Notes: generated by a model from the sequence alone, not told the origin. A stretch of 64,000 bases of DNA from Taenia hydatigena (GCA_036345935.2 JADWOT020000003.1:21780509-21844508), one strand, 5' to 3'; positions 1 to 15,000 are shown, counted from the first letter of the stretch. A program made the numbers and translations.

Positions 1-3000
1 CAGTTCAACAGTGAGATTGGCGCATAGTCCATCAAGACGGTTCATGGTGGCAAAAAGATCTGCAGCACGATACTTGATCTCCACAGTGCCCTCAGGCTCG
101 ATCACACCCCCACGACAGGTGCGTGGTGTGCAGAAGAACTCCATGTGATCGGGATTAATGGCAGGATCGATAACCACCCAGGCACCGCCACGCAGCTCCG
201 CATGTGGTGGCAGATAGACGAAGATGGGAGTGGGGTAGGTACGGAGTGATTCCACTATCATTGCACCAAATTTTAGCACCTGTGAGCAGAGAATGGAGAG
301 CAACCAATCAGACAAAACCGCCCACTACAACTACACGCCAGAGATGGAAGCCCAACTCATCCCCGCCTTACCAACGATGCCGATGCTCCACTGATTTCAG
401 AGCATACCATCGATAGGGCCTAACTCCATCAGAGTAAGCCCTCCTACTGACAAACTTATTATTGTCTCTTCCCGTTGGTGGCAGAGGGGAACATATCAAC
501 CGATCAATGGAAATTACTTCAAACCAAAAAAGTGCACATAACAGCATCCCCTAATGGGAATTCGGAAGCTCTAAACTGAAGATGAATGTTTGATCTTTTC
601 CATCCAAAAGTGCATGCGACGGGCTGTAGGGTGGTTGATTAGGTCCATTAAACAATAGGCAAGAACAAACATTGTAGACTTCACAATAAGAGTTTACTTC
701 AAGCAACTTGACGCTTAAGATGGACCTTCTGAGAATGCTAATCAACAAAGCGTGCAGGTTTGAAACTTTCCTTCACTCAACAGGGGGATTGCGAAATTTC
801 CTACAGCATCAGAGGAATTGCTGCTCTGCCGCATAAATAGACCTCCCCAGAAGGATGATCGAATGGGTTGTGTAGTAGGGCAGTTCAAAGGCAAGACAGA
901 TAATCCTACCTGATCATACATATCCTTCAGTCCCCCAGAGAATCCACGCCAATTGGCGAATATGAAAAGGGGCAGTTCCTCACGCGCAAAGTCGGCAATC
1001 GCTTGCGCGGTCTTATAGGAGGAATCTGGATACCAAACCTGCCCAGCTTGATTGATGGTCTGCACCTCCGAGGCGGGATTGGCTGGGTCTGCAGGCACCC
1101 GACACACGGAGACGCGAGTCTCTGGGGTCACCACTCCACAAGGAATACCGCCGAGGCGCGCACGTCCCACAATCACTCCTGGCGCCCACGCACCCAACGC
1201 CTCTTGCCAGGTGCCTCGATCGAAGAAGCCCGAGAGCCAGGTCTGATCCATTCGGCTGACCGATGGTACGGCTGAATCTGATGACCCTGTTTTTGTTGTT
1301 GATTTGGATGCGGAGGATGATTGCAGTTGACCACCTAAAATTACAGAAGTTGGTTTACCAACTGACACCCTGAAAGGCAACTACCCGATAAGACATCCGA
1401 AATGTCTGCATGCCGCAAACTTTTTAGAAGGAACCAATTAAAGTGATAGAAGTTAACCGTTTAAGTAGGTGCTGTGACCTCTATTAAAGGAACGGCCTAT
1501 GACTTCAATCGACCGTGAAACAAATTTGCATCTCACACATGCCTAAAAGGGTATCTTTAAACATTTCTGAGATTTAAAATTGCAAATTGCTCGTGAAGTT
1601 TGAGAGAGATTTATAAGCCAATGCGACACCAAAATTTGAAACGCATAAACTGTCATTTCGTCGAAAACATGGGAAGACAATCATCCATCCGCGCAATGCC
1701 GTAAGATTTTAGCACTCCTTTGAAGTGGTTATACAGATCTTTATCGTACCAAAAAACACTCTCCATTAAATTATTAGCCATTTCACATTCCATAACCCTC
1801 TGTTCTAGGAAGTGACAATTTTCCGTGCCATAATAAATTAACGAAAAAGGCTATGACCAAACATGAGCATAAACGGCAATTGAGAGGAATAACAACGGTA
1901 CCGCGTAATCTGAAGTAAATCATACAAACTTTTCGTGAATTGGTTTATGACGGATCGAAGAGGAGCAACGCGTGTATTTATGCATTAACATCTTTCATAA
2001 TTGTGCCTTAGGCGCCTCTTAGTTTTTGTCTACACAGTTTTATCGAACAAGCTCGATACCTAAGGGTATGGAGAGGTCCTTCCAGAATATGAATGCACTT
2101 ACAATCCCAAAAATTAAAAGCCGGGTATGTTCAATTTCACAACAAACAGATAGAATTCCTAGGTAGCAGGAACAAGGGCATTATAATGGTTCCTTTACAA
2201 CTAAAAAACACACTAGCCACTTGAAAGCAAAACCTTTACGTACCATAAATCTTCGAAGCCTTTGTAAAAGTGAAATTCGCATCCTGACCTAACGTGGAAG
2301 ATTTGAATAGGATGCAAACTCTAGCACCAAAAAGCAAGAAGAATTCCTGCCTCATTTATGACAAAAAAGCGAGAAACCTTTACATAAATTCGATGGCGTC
2401 AGAGACTTTCAGTTCGTCCACATTGTCAAAGGAAATGGAAGAAAATAGCAAATCAGCTCATTTTTTTCCGGGTCAACCATCAAACAACTTGAACATGAAG
2501 GACATAAGGTGCAAGATCCATACTTCAAAAAAAAAGAACACTTCACTTGCTAAAAGAAAATCTCGAGCTTTTTAGTAAGTCCTCACTTCAATATAATGCT
2601 GGCCACGCCACCCAGAAGTGTAATTGAGAGGATGCCCATCAAGCCTCTCCACAATACCAGAGAAACCGATAGCCAATATGAAATAGAAATCATGAATGAG
2701 GCTATACCTAGGCACATTAAAAATGCGGTCCCAATCCATCTAAAGATTCACAAGAACATCTGAAAGGGAGGAAAAGGAAAACAAACGTACTCATGACTCC
2801 AGTGAACATCCACCGAGGGTCATCATTAGTCCTCTCACGCGAGGGCACATACTCCACTGGTCGATCGATGGGATCGGGTGGGGGACTGCGAAACACCGGC
2901 AGTCGAGCACCCCGACTGATGGGCACGAAGGAGAGCCAATGAACTACCTGCTGAAGAGCTGAGTATTCATCGGGCACCACGAGATGACACACCCCGTTGT

Positions 3001-6000
3001 TAGCCATCACCTGCACTCCGCCTAACTGTCCGTTACCCGTGTAGACCTGTCGGCCGAGCAGTTTGTTTAGCGCCATCGCGCCCGTAAGGATGATATGCGA
3101 ATTCTCGATCTGTAGCAGAGAGGAGATAAGTCGACCCTTACTAGAGGAGAGCGGAATGGGGCAAAACAAGGCTTCGATGACTACCCACCTGAATAACCCG
3201 CTGACCCAGACGCACGAGGTAGGCGCCAATACCAATTGTACGACTAGTGACGACACTGAGAGTGAAGCACTCCTCGTAGGCATGCGCTGTCTCCTCCGCG
3301 ACCAAGGCGGAGCCGCGCAAGTTCTCCACGGAGATGTCGAAATCCTTACCGATTATATCCACTATCTTGTAGCGCTCCTCTCCCTTCTTAACTATCCTCT
3401 CGCAGTTGACAGAGTTCATCTTTTTCAGCTTTTCGTAGTCGTCCGGGGTCAAGTAGAGGTAGTCAAAGCCCTAACAGATGACAATGGACCAAGGAATCGA
3501 TGATGGGGATCACTACCGCGCCCGTGTTGAAGGTGCTTCAGAATTAACAATCTTATGATTGGGCTACAACAGGTGGACGGTGGGACCTACTTGTGTTTGC
3601 CGCATAAAAAAACTTCATCTTACCTCAAGAAGGGTACTCGATCTCGCGTAGTCCCATAATTCAATTTTTTGTCGAATCTTGCTGGATAAGGAAATTTGAA
3701 TGATTCAAGCGCATCAACTGAGCTCAACACTGTTATCACTGTTAAACGGGATTATTCAATTACTGCTAAGATAATTAGTTCTTTTGCACCCTGCTATAGT
3801 TGACGAATTTTGAAGAGGAAAGACTTTTTTATAGTTCTTGAGCTACGAATACTTCAAATACAAAGAGTAAACGTTAAGCAGATTGATAAAAGGAGACATT
3901 TGAAGCGCCGAGTGGCAAAGAGTTCCCAATTTTTGTTTTAGCGCCTAGGAGTACCATGCATGACGAGCTTATAAGGAAGTATCAAACGTGTAGACCTCTA
4001 ATTAAACAAATCAGACGAACAAAAAAAAAAACGAATCCGACCCTCATCTCCACATACAACTAGGTCAAGCAATGATTAACAACATGTTTCCCTTTGTAAG
4101 TGTAGTTAAAAAGCCAACGTAGTCAGTCGATCACGCCATGCAAATAACAAGTTTGATTAGGTGGAAAAACTGAGGAAATGAAGTTAATAGAATGAACAGC
4201 TTCTTTGACTGCTCATAAGGCTTTCTCAATCATTCACAGTACACAAGAGACTAAATAAAAAGCCTATTTTATCTAGGCCCTCATCGAGAGGTCAAAGAAT
4301 TAATAGAATGCGAACAAATGACATTCTTTGCCATTAAAGGAGTAGAACATTTTGATTTCAATAAATCAAGGTTCAATCAACACAGAACCTTTGCAACACA
4401 CCATCTGGGGATGCTTCTCATCAATCCATGCAATTCTAAAGACGGCCTTAACCTCCTCGGCGAGACGAATGCGGGCGCCGGTATTGGCAGCGAGAAAGAT
4501 GCGCGGAATGCCCAGACGTCGCGCCAACTCGCTAGCTCGGTAGAAGACAAGGTCCTCACAGGGTCCGAAGGAGCCCGCGTTGTGCGTCACGTCGTTGGCG
4601 ATGACGATGAGGGGCCGGCCTTCGGGGTATTCTGGAGTGCGTATCACGATGTACCATACAACCATGCCGATCTAAAAAAGGTAGATGAAAGGCCCTATAT
4701 GAAACTATGGTTACATAAATACGTGGTTCAAAAATAAAATTATAGATGATAATAAGCTAGCTGCTCTGGGCAATGCTGAGGCATAACAAGTTAAATGTGG
4801 TAACACATCGCTATGCAGATTAGAAGAGGTACAATTATCTCACTCGCTCAGGGCGACCGATGTCACGTGGTAATCCTAGTCGTCTAGCCCTATCACTGCC
4901 TAATCGATTCGAACTGCCTAAATTGCCTTCCGATAGACTGACTACGGCAATAATCACTCACAAGGCCGCCCACCTCCCCCACCGAGCGCCCCTGGGATGT
5001 CCCTGTCCGACCACCTACGCGTTTTGCATTTCCTGAGGCTCCGTTATGCTCGGATCCGTATTTTAACAGACCCCCCTTGACTTACCCTTGAAGGTAGCCT
5101 AGTTTAGAATTACAGCAAGGTTGTAACAATAAGAAGAGAAATTGTTGTCACACGATGGATCTGTGGAGACGAAAACGTTGATTAGACGAGTAAATTCATT
5201 TAAAGTGGTTTTTGCAGAATAGTATTTGTTAAGAACGCCTCCCATTGCCAGCGAATGGAATTTTCGAAATACATATATAATTACGCATGTCTGTTTTAGA
5301 CTCCCGAGATCACTTTATTCCGGTAGCATAAGATTTGATACTAGCTTCTCAACTCTTATCCGCACAAAATTCCTTCCAAACTCGTACACCTCAGATCTTA
5401 ACCAGAGTGTTACATGCCATGAATCCCTTGCTGCTTCCAAAAATGCAGCAGCTTTTAGTGTTGCTTCAAAGAAGAAAGTCCAAAGAAATTGTCAAATTAT
5501 CATACAATCTTTGTCCCCATCCCGTGAAGGACAACGCGGAAGACCAGCCACTGAGAGTACCACGGATGGCGCTCAAAAAAGCTTATACAGTAGGTAGTCG
5601 TTTTAATAGAGCTCCCAAGCTTCCGAATATGCAATGGTGGCATTCAGCTCCACTTGTAGTATCCAATGCTGCCCCTCCCAGCCCATATGTACGTCGATGA
5701 CGAAGGTGAGTGAAATTCCTCAAATTTAACACAAAAGAAAAGTGCACAGATGACGAAGTGTACCAAATCAACAAGCAAGCATGATAGCTTTTACAATCAC
5801 CTTGTTCATGCAGGGCGGCCGGTTCACGTGGACGAGTTCACCGGCTGAGTTAAGACAGAGCTCCTTGCACTCCAACAGGTGACTGCCACCGTCCGCATCA
5901 CGGCCAGACTTATCCGGCTCATCAAGCCTGGCTGTAGCTGTAGCAGCCGCGGGATAGCCACCGACGGCGTTCCATACCTCGTCCAGGACCTGGCCAAACA

Positions 6001-6043
6001 CCGCTGGGTAGTCGTAAACATATGTGGAACTGTACTTCTGCGC
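1..6043 (-). CDS. ACC: ACC exons 25-30: carboxyltransferase domain (incomplete)
   Basis: Residues ~1775-2380. Transfers the carboxyl group from biotin to acetyl-CoA. Seen in order: [17 protein letters not shown] (5801-6043); [36 protein letters not shown] and [15 protein letters not shown] (4402-4671); [32 protein letters not shown] and [16 protein letters not shown] (3189-3470); [19 protein letters not shown] and [15 protein letters not shown] (2791-3109); [62 protein letters not shown] (910-1334); [31 protein letters not shown] and [15 protein letters not shown] (1-279). The segment linking PRWMFTG to WLSGFFD is a Ser/Thr-rich stretch instead of the usual GRPHPT-type linker. The sequence runs off the window after NLTVEL. 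Confidence 0.96.
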
Positions 6044-9000
6044 CTACAGGGAGCGAGGAAATACGAAAGGAGAGATAAAAACGCTCATTAAACAAAGCAT
6101 TTCAGAAAATCGGTTAGCCCTATCTAACTCAAAGAACGATAAAAGTTTCAGAACAGAAGTCCTTATTGATTGACGTGCGTGGGTGCGAGCAGAAGCACGA
6201 CGTATGTACGGGTCTGATGAGTGAACAGTGAAGCCTGCAGTCAATCATTGTGACTAGATGACTCTGGCATTCATGTGTTTACCAGTAGCCAGTGTGAACC
6301 GACTGGGAGGGAGCGAGGGAAAGCACGCACCCATGCAGTTCAGAGATAAGTAATCAGGCGGGAAAGGAGCGTTTCCCGAAGTCTTAGGCGTCTCCGGTAG
6401 GCCTGCATGTTTATAATTGCAGGCTTTTGCCTCACACTGTATTTTGTGAGCTCCTACATTATGCTACTAGAAGTCCAGTCTTTCGGTAAGCTAATAAGTG
6501 GAATACTTCCAGATTCTAATGCTTTTAACTTCAGCGTCAAGAATATGGTAGTGATATTTCTATTAGGTGTTATCCGGATGCTTTGATTCACCATAAGTCG
6601 GTTCGCAAGGTGGTAATTAAACCGATCGTACACTCAAGAGCTTAACACCATGTCCAGAAAAAAGCCGGATACCCCTATAGGGCTATGAATGCTACTATTA
6701 ATTAATTATTTACACTGTGCTGAAGAGGCAGGAGCTGCAAGAGTAAATAGGAGCTGGATAATGCCACGGACAATAAAATCCCTGAAGAGAAATCGCTTCG
6801 ATTGACCAGAGAGAAGCAGTGATAATAGGATTTAAAAGTCCGCTTTGTGAACGTCCAGCAGCACAACCGATGTGCAGAGGAATAACTCTGCGAGGCCAGC
6901 GTCATCAGGCTTCCAAACTTTCTTTGTGCTGTTAATAAGTCCATTTCTAGTTTCTTGCTTTCCATAAGACTTTTTTTTTGGGAGGGGGGGGGGGGTAATT
7001 TCTTTGCTAAGGTTCAAAAAGGAGCGTTGTGGATTAGCAATCTTAAGAGGACAAAACCATAAAACCAGTCTAGGCGACCCGCGCTTCCGACAGGTCCATT
7101 GTCATCAGAAACTACTTGGAATTACTGGGGTCGGAGAAACTGTTTAGTCTCATTTGGCAACCAGTAACGGAGCCAGAGGCAGCTCCGAAGCTACAGGACT
7201 TTAATAACGACCATAATACATTTTGCTATAAACCCCAATTTCCAGAATCTGCAAGAGTAACTCAGATGCAAATGACCCAAAAATTTTCGAAATCGTCAAC
7301 GCAATCGAAAATAAAAACAAGACAATCGACTAGAGAAAAAAAACAATTAACCATAAGACAATGAGGTTTTGGCAGTTGGTAGCGTTTATATGATCACTCA
7401 AACGCAGGGAGAAGAGAAAATACCTGGAACCGCTTGATCTGGAGAAAGTCTTTGGTCTGATGTGGAGCATTCGCAAGACAGCCATGGAGCGAGCCGATAC
7501 GAGGACCAAAGGAGACGAGGTGTATGGCACCGGTGCGAGGGTTGGGCACCTCGCGGTAAAGCTCAAATACTAGGCTGTAGCCCTGCTCGTTAGAGATGAT
7601 CAGGCGGATGGGGATGCGCGGGCCGTTCTTACTGTGCCGGATCAGCAGCTTCAACTCAGCCTAGTAGGGAGAAGGATGGAAGGGTTAGTGAATGCCGGTG
7701 GAGTGTTTTAAGAGGTCGATTATTCCTGGGGGACAAAATTAACTTTTGGATTTACATTACTGACCCAAGCTTCATGACTCACGCTGACAACTAAATGAAA
7801 GGAAAAGAAATCTCTAGCATTATTAGTACTTCAATGTTGGTTAGGTCACTTATGACTCGAGGATCATCTGAGTCTATGAAACCAACAAGTGTTTGAATTT
7901 AAAATTCGTTTTGAAGGAATAATCAACCGATAATGTAAGAATTGGATGAGTTCAGAGATGCTTGCTTACTTGGCGGTGGATAAAAGAATTCAAAACTCAC
8001 CTAATGGAGAGGCACATTTGGAACAAATTAATTAAAACAAGTTTCATTGGTTTTTAAACCTAGACCGCATTGTTGGTCCCTTGTAAATACGAAGTATTAA
8101 ACGTCAAACTAGATTATGCGAAAGGGACTCGACTCGAAACCTTAGAAGTTGATCCACGTAGACGCTGCCACATTGAAAAAAATCGATCATGCAGGAAATG
8201 GTGGCTACTTGTTTAGATGTGAAACAGGCGATCAACCAACAACAGAATCGGAAAAACCTGGTTTGGCTGGCCAAGAAACGGATTTAAGAAAGAAATCAAT
8301 CGATGCGAAATTTCAGTCCCACTAACCCCATTGACTAACATTTTAAAGTTAAAGTTATAGTTCCACTTCTTCAAATAGGTAGACGAGACCTGTGGTGGGA
8401 AACCCATCTTCTCTCAATTCGAGCATGATTCTGAAATTGACTATTAAATGACCACCGGCCCAGAAACAATTATTTTTACCGAAGGCACTACAACCTAAGT
8501 ACTCCAAAAATGAAATAAAAACCGACGTTTTATAATGTCCTGGGGGTGGGGGGAGGGGGAGAGAGGGAGGAAGAACTACGTCCAAAAAGGGGACATTCGA
8601 AAAGGAAAATCAGTCGACAACGCCAACTTTAACTCATATTCAATGAGATCATCATTCCACCATTGAACACACCGTGGATAGAAATTCAAATAAGCTACGA
8701 TACTCGCTCAAATTCCAGTATCATTTTTCAACAAGCAGATAATCGCATCCACATACGATAGCAGCACAGCGGTTGGGAAAGTAAACTGATTTCCTAAGTT
8801 CTCCACTGAATACGTCCAAACAGCAAAGCTTTGAGTGGTCGACGATTTGAAAAGATCGCCCTATACGATTCAAATAGATCATTTCTATTATAGATTCAAG
8901 CCCACTCATCCAATGAGTGGCTGAAAGTGTTCAGTTTAAGACAGGCAATTCAAGTATTGAAAAGCACGCTATCGGACGATGGGTAACTCAGTAAGAAGTG

Positions 9001-12000
9001 AGCCCCATAACAAGGAAAGCTGATAACCTACCTGTTTGACTCGCAACTTGATGAGTCGCGTAGCGTAGCGAAGAATAGTGCTCCTCACAGTGCTCTGCAA
9101 CTGGGCAATGTCTTCCAACAGGAGGGTTGGTGCAAAATTGAGAAAGATATGATTTCCCGTGGCGAGGTTGGCCTTGGGATGGGAGAAAGCCATCTCGAGG
9201 GCGTCCATGGCCTCCAATAGGGTACGCTCCGCTTCCGATCGTAGATACTCGAAGGACGATGCCTTGGAGACGAGATCCGCATGGCGGATCACGCTGCGCA
9301 CAAAGAAACGGAAATCCACCGCACCCTGACCTTGAGATACCTGCATAACGCAACAGTGCGTTCACATGTGTCAGCATACCCTTTGTGTGTGAAAAACTAA
9401 TACCTATTGAATTCCAACTAATTAGCATGTATATTAGAAGATGGTGAAACAAACTGCGCGGTGGTATTCATTGTAGTGTGATTAATTTTCAACCCTGCTT
9501 AAAATTTTAAGTGATTGAAAAAATAAGACACCATCTTACTATATTTACTTAACTGTTGATGATGGAATATTGAAGCATTATTTCGCGAACTTTCAGTTAC
9601 TTTAAATAAGGTGGGCTTGCAAGCTCAAAATCCCCAGCCCTTTTTCTAGCAGCATTAATAATCTCTTCCTTCGATTCATGTTGAGACTACTGCCTATGTC
9701 ACAAGGATGCCTAATGGCTGAACAATGTTTGGAGTCAGGTATTTTGGAAGCCAAACCCAAGGTGACGGAAAGTGATGAATGGCTGCAGCGAAAAGGGTGA
9801 TCGCCAGCTGAAACTAAGCAAAAAATGTAGGAAGGCCTGATGCACCGTGGACACATTTAATCGTATGAAAACAAGGAAACACACTCAAAGTTTAGCATGT
9901 CCAGACTCACAGACTAATTAAATGTCTACCAGATGTTTCGTCATTCCCGAGTTCTCCGCATTTAAAACAGATCTCTCTAGATGAACAAGCAGTAGACTAG
10001 CTAGTGTAATTGACTTTCAAAGCAATAAAAAAACGCCAGCGAACGTCTCACCTTGGCCTTTCCTATATACATTTGCATCCGTCGGTTCAACACAGGAATG
10101 GGTTCGAGGTCATAGTTCTGCAACCGATTAATTTCCATCTGGAAGGCTAGAGCAGGCTCCAGGTTTCGATACACCCTGTCCTCCTTGAAGCTGTCCCTTG
10201 CACGGAAATTGAAGAATAGCGGATATTTGCCCTTAAAGAAACAAGCCTTCAGTGACACACCGGATATTAAATCAAACACTCTAATACACGACAGCCTCAA
10301 AACTCCGAAGTCCCAACATGCATGAACAGGATCAGACGATCATAAGTTGGTAAATGAGGCAGTCTATTCATTTTGACTGACGTGGTAGTGTCTAAAGTTA
10401 TCGGTGAAACAGGATTTGATAGTCAAATACTCCACAAAATGGTAGGTATAGTGGTGAAATTCTCAAATACCTGGATTTTGATGAGCAAATCTAGGAAATA
10501 AGTTAGATACTCTACTATTTTACCGTTCAACGCACATAGGGGATAGCCCCAGCAAAATAAAGCGAGATAGTTCGAAGGCCTTATGGCCCCCGAGTGGTCT
10601 CAGCGAATCGGGTGGGCTATATGAGTAAACGACGCTATCAGAGACATTCTGGGACGGTGTAGAACCCGCAATACAGTAAGACAAGCCTCCAATTGACTGA
10701 GTGTGGGTGGAATGGTTGTAGGCAGTGGATTAAATCCAGTAATACAGTAATTAATCAGCATCTTGCATGAAATTTTACCACCTTTGAATGTGCTCAAGGG
10801 GGTAGATTTATTGAACCAATGTTAGGCTTAGTTTGGGCTCGGTTCATTCACCAGCAAAAAGTCTTGAATAATAGTAAAGACAATTTTAAAATAGCTGCTA
10901 GTGGTTAGACATGCAGTTTCGGCGCCGACAAGTCAGATCAAATTCATTACAACATAAAAACATCACGAGTTGCGCTCAAGAGATGGCGGATGCGCTGATA
11001 AAACCAGATGATTCAGTCATGTGTAAATTAGGCCACTCACTTGAGCAAAGTCTCAAATAATTCAAATTCAAAAGATTGCACTTTTGTCTAAAAAACAGAC
11101 ATTCACGGAAGAATTTCAAATAGCAAGCGAACCGCACAGCTGCTTCAAACAAGTACAAACCAAAAAAATTTGGGCGCGATCGGCCACTTAGAAAAATCTT
11201 CCCAACACTTCACACCAAAAATAGTTAAAAGTCCTTCCCCTTATTCTAACAATTAGAAATTCAGCCTACTGGAGTAATGAGCATAAAGGTGATGCGGCGA
11301 ACAGCAACAGATTTGAGACGGTCACAATGTTCCTGACAGAAGGCCTCCAACATTCGCACCGTCGCCTCCTCGCCAGGGTCCTCCTGGCCCTCGGGTGGCC
11401 AACGGAGGCCAACATTCATCACATTCACAGGCTCCTCGTTATCGCTTGACTGAAAGGTGAATAAATGGAATAATCTGCATAATATGAAACTCCAGAGGTT
11501 GCCAAGCCCTGCTGCAATTTCCATAAGCCAAGGAAAAAAGAGTATTTAATGGGTTTTTCGATCCTTTAAAAAACTGGTGTTTAAACAATCTTCTAAGTTT
11601 GATAAGGACTATTCAAAAGCTCACATGAAAAATTAGGCTTTGAAGTGAATAAAAGACTTCAAATCTGGAATGAAATGGGACTAACTCTGAGTCCACTGAT
11701 ATTCACTTGGATTTGCAGATAAGACTGATTTTCGTGTGAGCAAAGATTCTTTACCATAAGCTCGGCGAGGAATTATGGGAGTGATTATTCATACCTGGCG
11801 ATTTTATTCATTCTAAACAGACACCTTAGTCATACTTTACCGTATCCTGATAGTTTGGGTAGATCAACTCAACTAAGGCCATGACTCAGGAATATTAAAC
11901 CATTGCATGCTCCAAAACTGGTGATAATAGTAAGTAATGGCATAGGACCACGTATCAGTTGAAGAATATGATGCATACGTGAATAGGAATGAGTGAGTAA

Positions 12001-15000
12001 CTAAGACTACGCAAAAGTACGGTCCATCCTCAAGCTCAAATGAATTTGAGAACGAATCTTTAGATTCATAAACTGTTCAAAACCATTATCTTAAAAGTGT
12101 TGTGCTCGAGTAGCAGGCAAAAAGATAGGACTTTGGGGCTTACGGTCTGGAAAGGTGGATCCTGAAAAGTTACGACGCTATTTCTGCAGGAGAGACTAGG
12201 CGGAAAACTGCCCTGACGTCGACCCCCAATTCGTCTCTCCATCAACATCGCCTTCTGCTTCTGCTCAAAGCGGAAGATGAAGGCAGGGAAATATCTGCAA
12301 ACAATAAAAAAAGGAAGTCTTGAAACGTTCCACGCTTTGAAAAAAAGATAACCATAACGCACTGACAATTTCAGTTCCTCAAGGGAGTTGAACACCACAA
12401 TAGCGCCGAGACGCTCTCTACTATGCATCTCTTGCATTCTTATGTCTTCGCTAGATGCAGTGGCGACCTGAGAGGGGATAGCAGACACCGAAAAAGTCCT
12501 CTGAACTCCGCCAGACGCCACGGAAGCGGTCTTTTGGGAAACTTCCGTAGAAGCGTGAATGCAGTCTGAGGTCTGGGTCTCGGGGATGAACCAGCAACTT
12601 GTGTTGAAGGGAGACTGCTTACTGGCGGTAGCAGGAGCATCGCTGTCCACATATTCCTTGGTGGAGGGATCGAGGAGGTCGTTTTCAGTGTCTTCGTCAG
12701 CACCGAGGTAGTAGTGGGGAGGAGAGGTCGACTCGATAGAGTGGCGGAGGGGGACATGACTGCTCTGGGCATTCAATGCTCGTTTCCAAAGCTTTCTGAA
12801 GGGCAATGATACTAGAAAGTGGAAGTCAGTCGCTGGTATCCTCTGGAATGGTTAAATTTAATCGAGGGTGCAACAATCCACGCTAAGCAATGGACATCCC
12901 TCAAGGATTAATTTTCCCTTGCTGTCCCAACTCTCAAAAGGATTTAGCCAAGAGTATTGGTTTGACTTCAAGTAACTGACCGTTGCTGATAAGAAAAATC
13001 AAGGTACCATCAAAAAAAAAACGAGTTAAGGCGATTCCCAAAAGGGCACTGAAGCGGAATGAATATGCACCAAAGCAAAATAAGCCCTCAAAAACTACTT
13101 CTTCAATCAGTTTGCAAATCCCCTAGCAATCCAAAGACCTGAAAACAACACACCATAAGGCCCTTTTCAGCAATAATATTAACTCTTAATGTCGGAAAGT
13201 GCTTGTTATAATTATGACACCTACACATGCATTATTCAGTCCACTTCCCAATAAGAAACTTAAAAAATTTACCTAAATAGCGGGGAACAAGCAAAAGTGG
13301 AAAAGTATAAGTGGTTCAAAAAGGCGCGGTGTCACGCTAAGATATGTGCTAACGGGAAGTTCTTGACAGTTTTTGCAAGTTCAGCGCACAAACAGAAATA
13401 AGACTGCATTTAACAGATTAGAGAAAAAAGGAGAGCTATACGTTTCATAAGGGGATTAACAACTACGATTATGACAAAGCTCATCGAAGTAACACAAATC
13501 GAATTCGAATCCGTCACGCAAAAGCAATAACTGACTTCGAAGTTCTTGCCAATTTAAGGCACCTGTATTGACAGGAATATGAAATCTCAGGTAAAGAAGA
13601 ACTTCGCGAGTGTTGTGACAACACCCTCTAGCCGCAACTTATGGCCACATCCTTAAAACTGATGCCAAACCTATTAAAAGATTTAAAAAATGTGGAGTAA
13701 CTGGGATATTGCTTTAGAGGCGTGAAATTTCATTGAGGCGCTGGACACTAAGAACAATAAGAAAGCCTAGTAGTTCAACACATAACTGCATAAACTCTCT
13801 TAGGGATTGATAATAGAGGGTAGTACAACTCAGCTCATAATTACCAAATCACAAGCTCATTTTAGGAGTCTGGCGGATAAACGAAGGGGAAATAAAAGGT
13901 AGCATTTTTAAGCAAAAATACCAGAAAATAGGGGGAAAAGCAATTTGATGTGCAGACAACAAAAACGAGGAATCGCAATAAAATTCTAGAACACTTAAAA
14001 AGCAGATTCATTTGTCAAACAAGGCATTAAAGATTAAAAATGGAAAGAAAATGACAGAGAAAGACCATATTTAAAATAAAAACTCATTATATTAAGAATA
14101 TCAAGGAATAGTAGGAGCATAAATAAACTTTAAAAGCCTAGCAGCTCGACAAGGAGGTCATACTACACCTGAAAAAAGGGTTAGGAGCCAAGTATTAATG
14201 GATGCCAACTTTTATAGAGGCGCCGTAAGAGATGATAAAGATTAGTGGAAAATGGGACCCTACCCAGAAAGTCTAATAAATTGATTGGGAGAAAACGAAG
14301 ATCAAGAATTAAGTGAGACTATATAGGGAGAATCACCAATAAAAATGGAGAATTGGCACGCGGAATATTGCGAATACCAGTAACGGGTGGAAATGTAATT
14401 TCAATTCATAAGCCTAATACTTGGGTAAAGGGAACAGCTATATCTATATGAGACCTTTAAAGAGAGAGAAGGACCTACATTTGCATTGATGCATTGGGCA
14501 GAAGGAAACGGAAGAAGATAGCATGAGCATTGGTGGCTTTATCGGTGAGTGGAGTAATGAGGGCGTGCTGGAGGCCGGTCAGCTCGTAGGTGATGTAGGC
14601 CCGCCGCACGTATACCTCCAGTGCTGCAATCACTACAGCGGGCTTCTGGTGGTAGAAAAACTCCAATAACACGTCAAACACCGAAGTCTCCGAGGTGATG
14701 AGACGCTGTAGGGTCTCTGTCGTGGAGTTGCTGTCGCCGAAGGTGTTGATTGCCGAGAGGATTATCGATTCTACCTAGGAGATATAGGTACACTGTCTCA
14801 GTCAGCCATTTAAATAGCATGATACGACTAGATCAAACGGTTCAACCAATGTGAACACAAAGAATGACAGAGTTACAGGCAACTCCGAAGGTTTAGTGTA
14901 GTCCAGCTTTGGCGTCAATGGGTACCGAAAGTAATAAAAAGGTCAAATGTGTCTTGTGAACTACAGATACGGACGATGGAATGGTTTGAGTCTGAGGGTT

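Noticed and set aside
1003..1275. Plus-strand open frames opposite ACC exons (also 2717-3503, 4318-4737, 17360-17584)
   Set aside because: They are antisense shadows of well-supported ACC coding exons.
10232..11269. A missing ACC mini-exon between [11 protein letters not shown] and GKYPLFFNF
   Set aside because: Some mammalian isoforms have about 18 extra residues here, but others join directly; the two exons join in frame and no candidate mini-exon was found.
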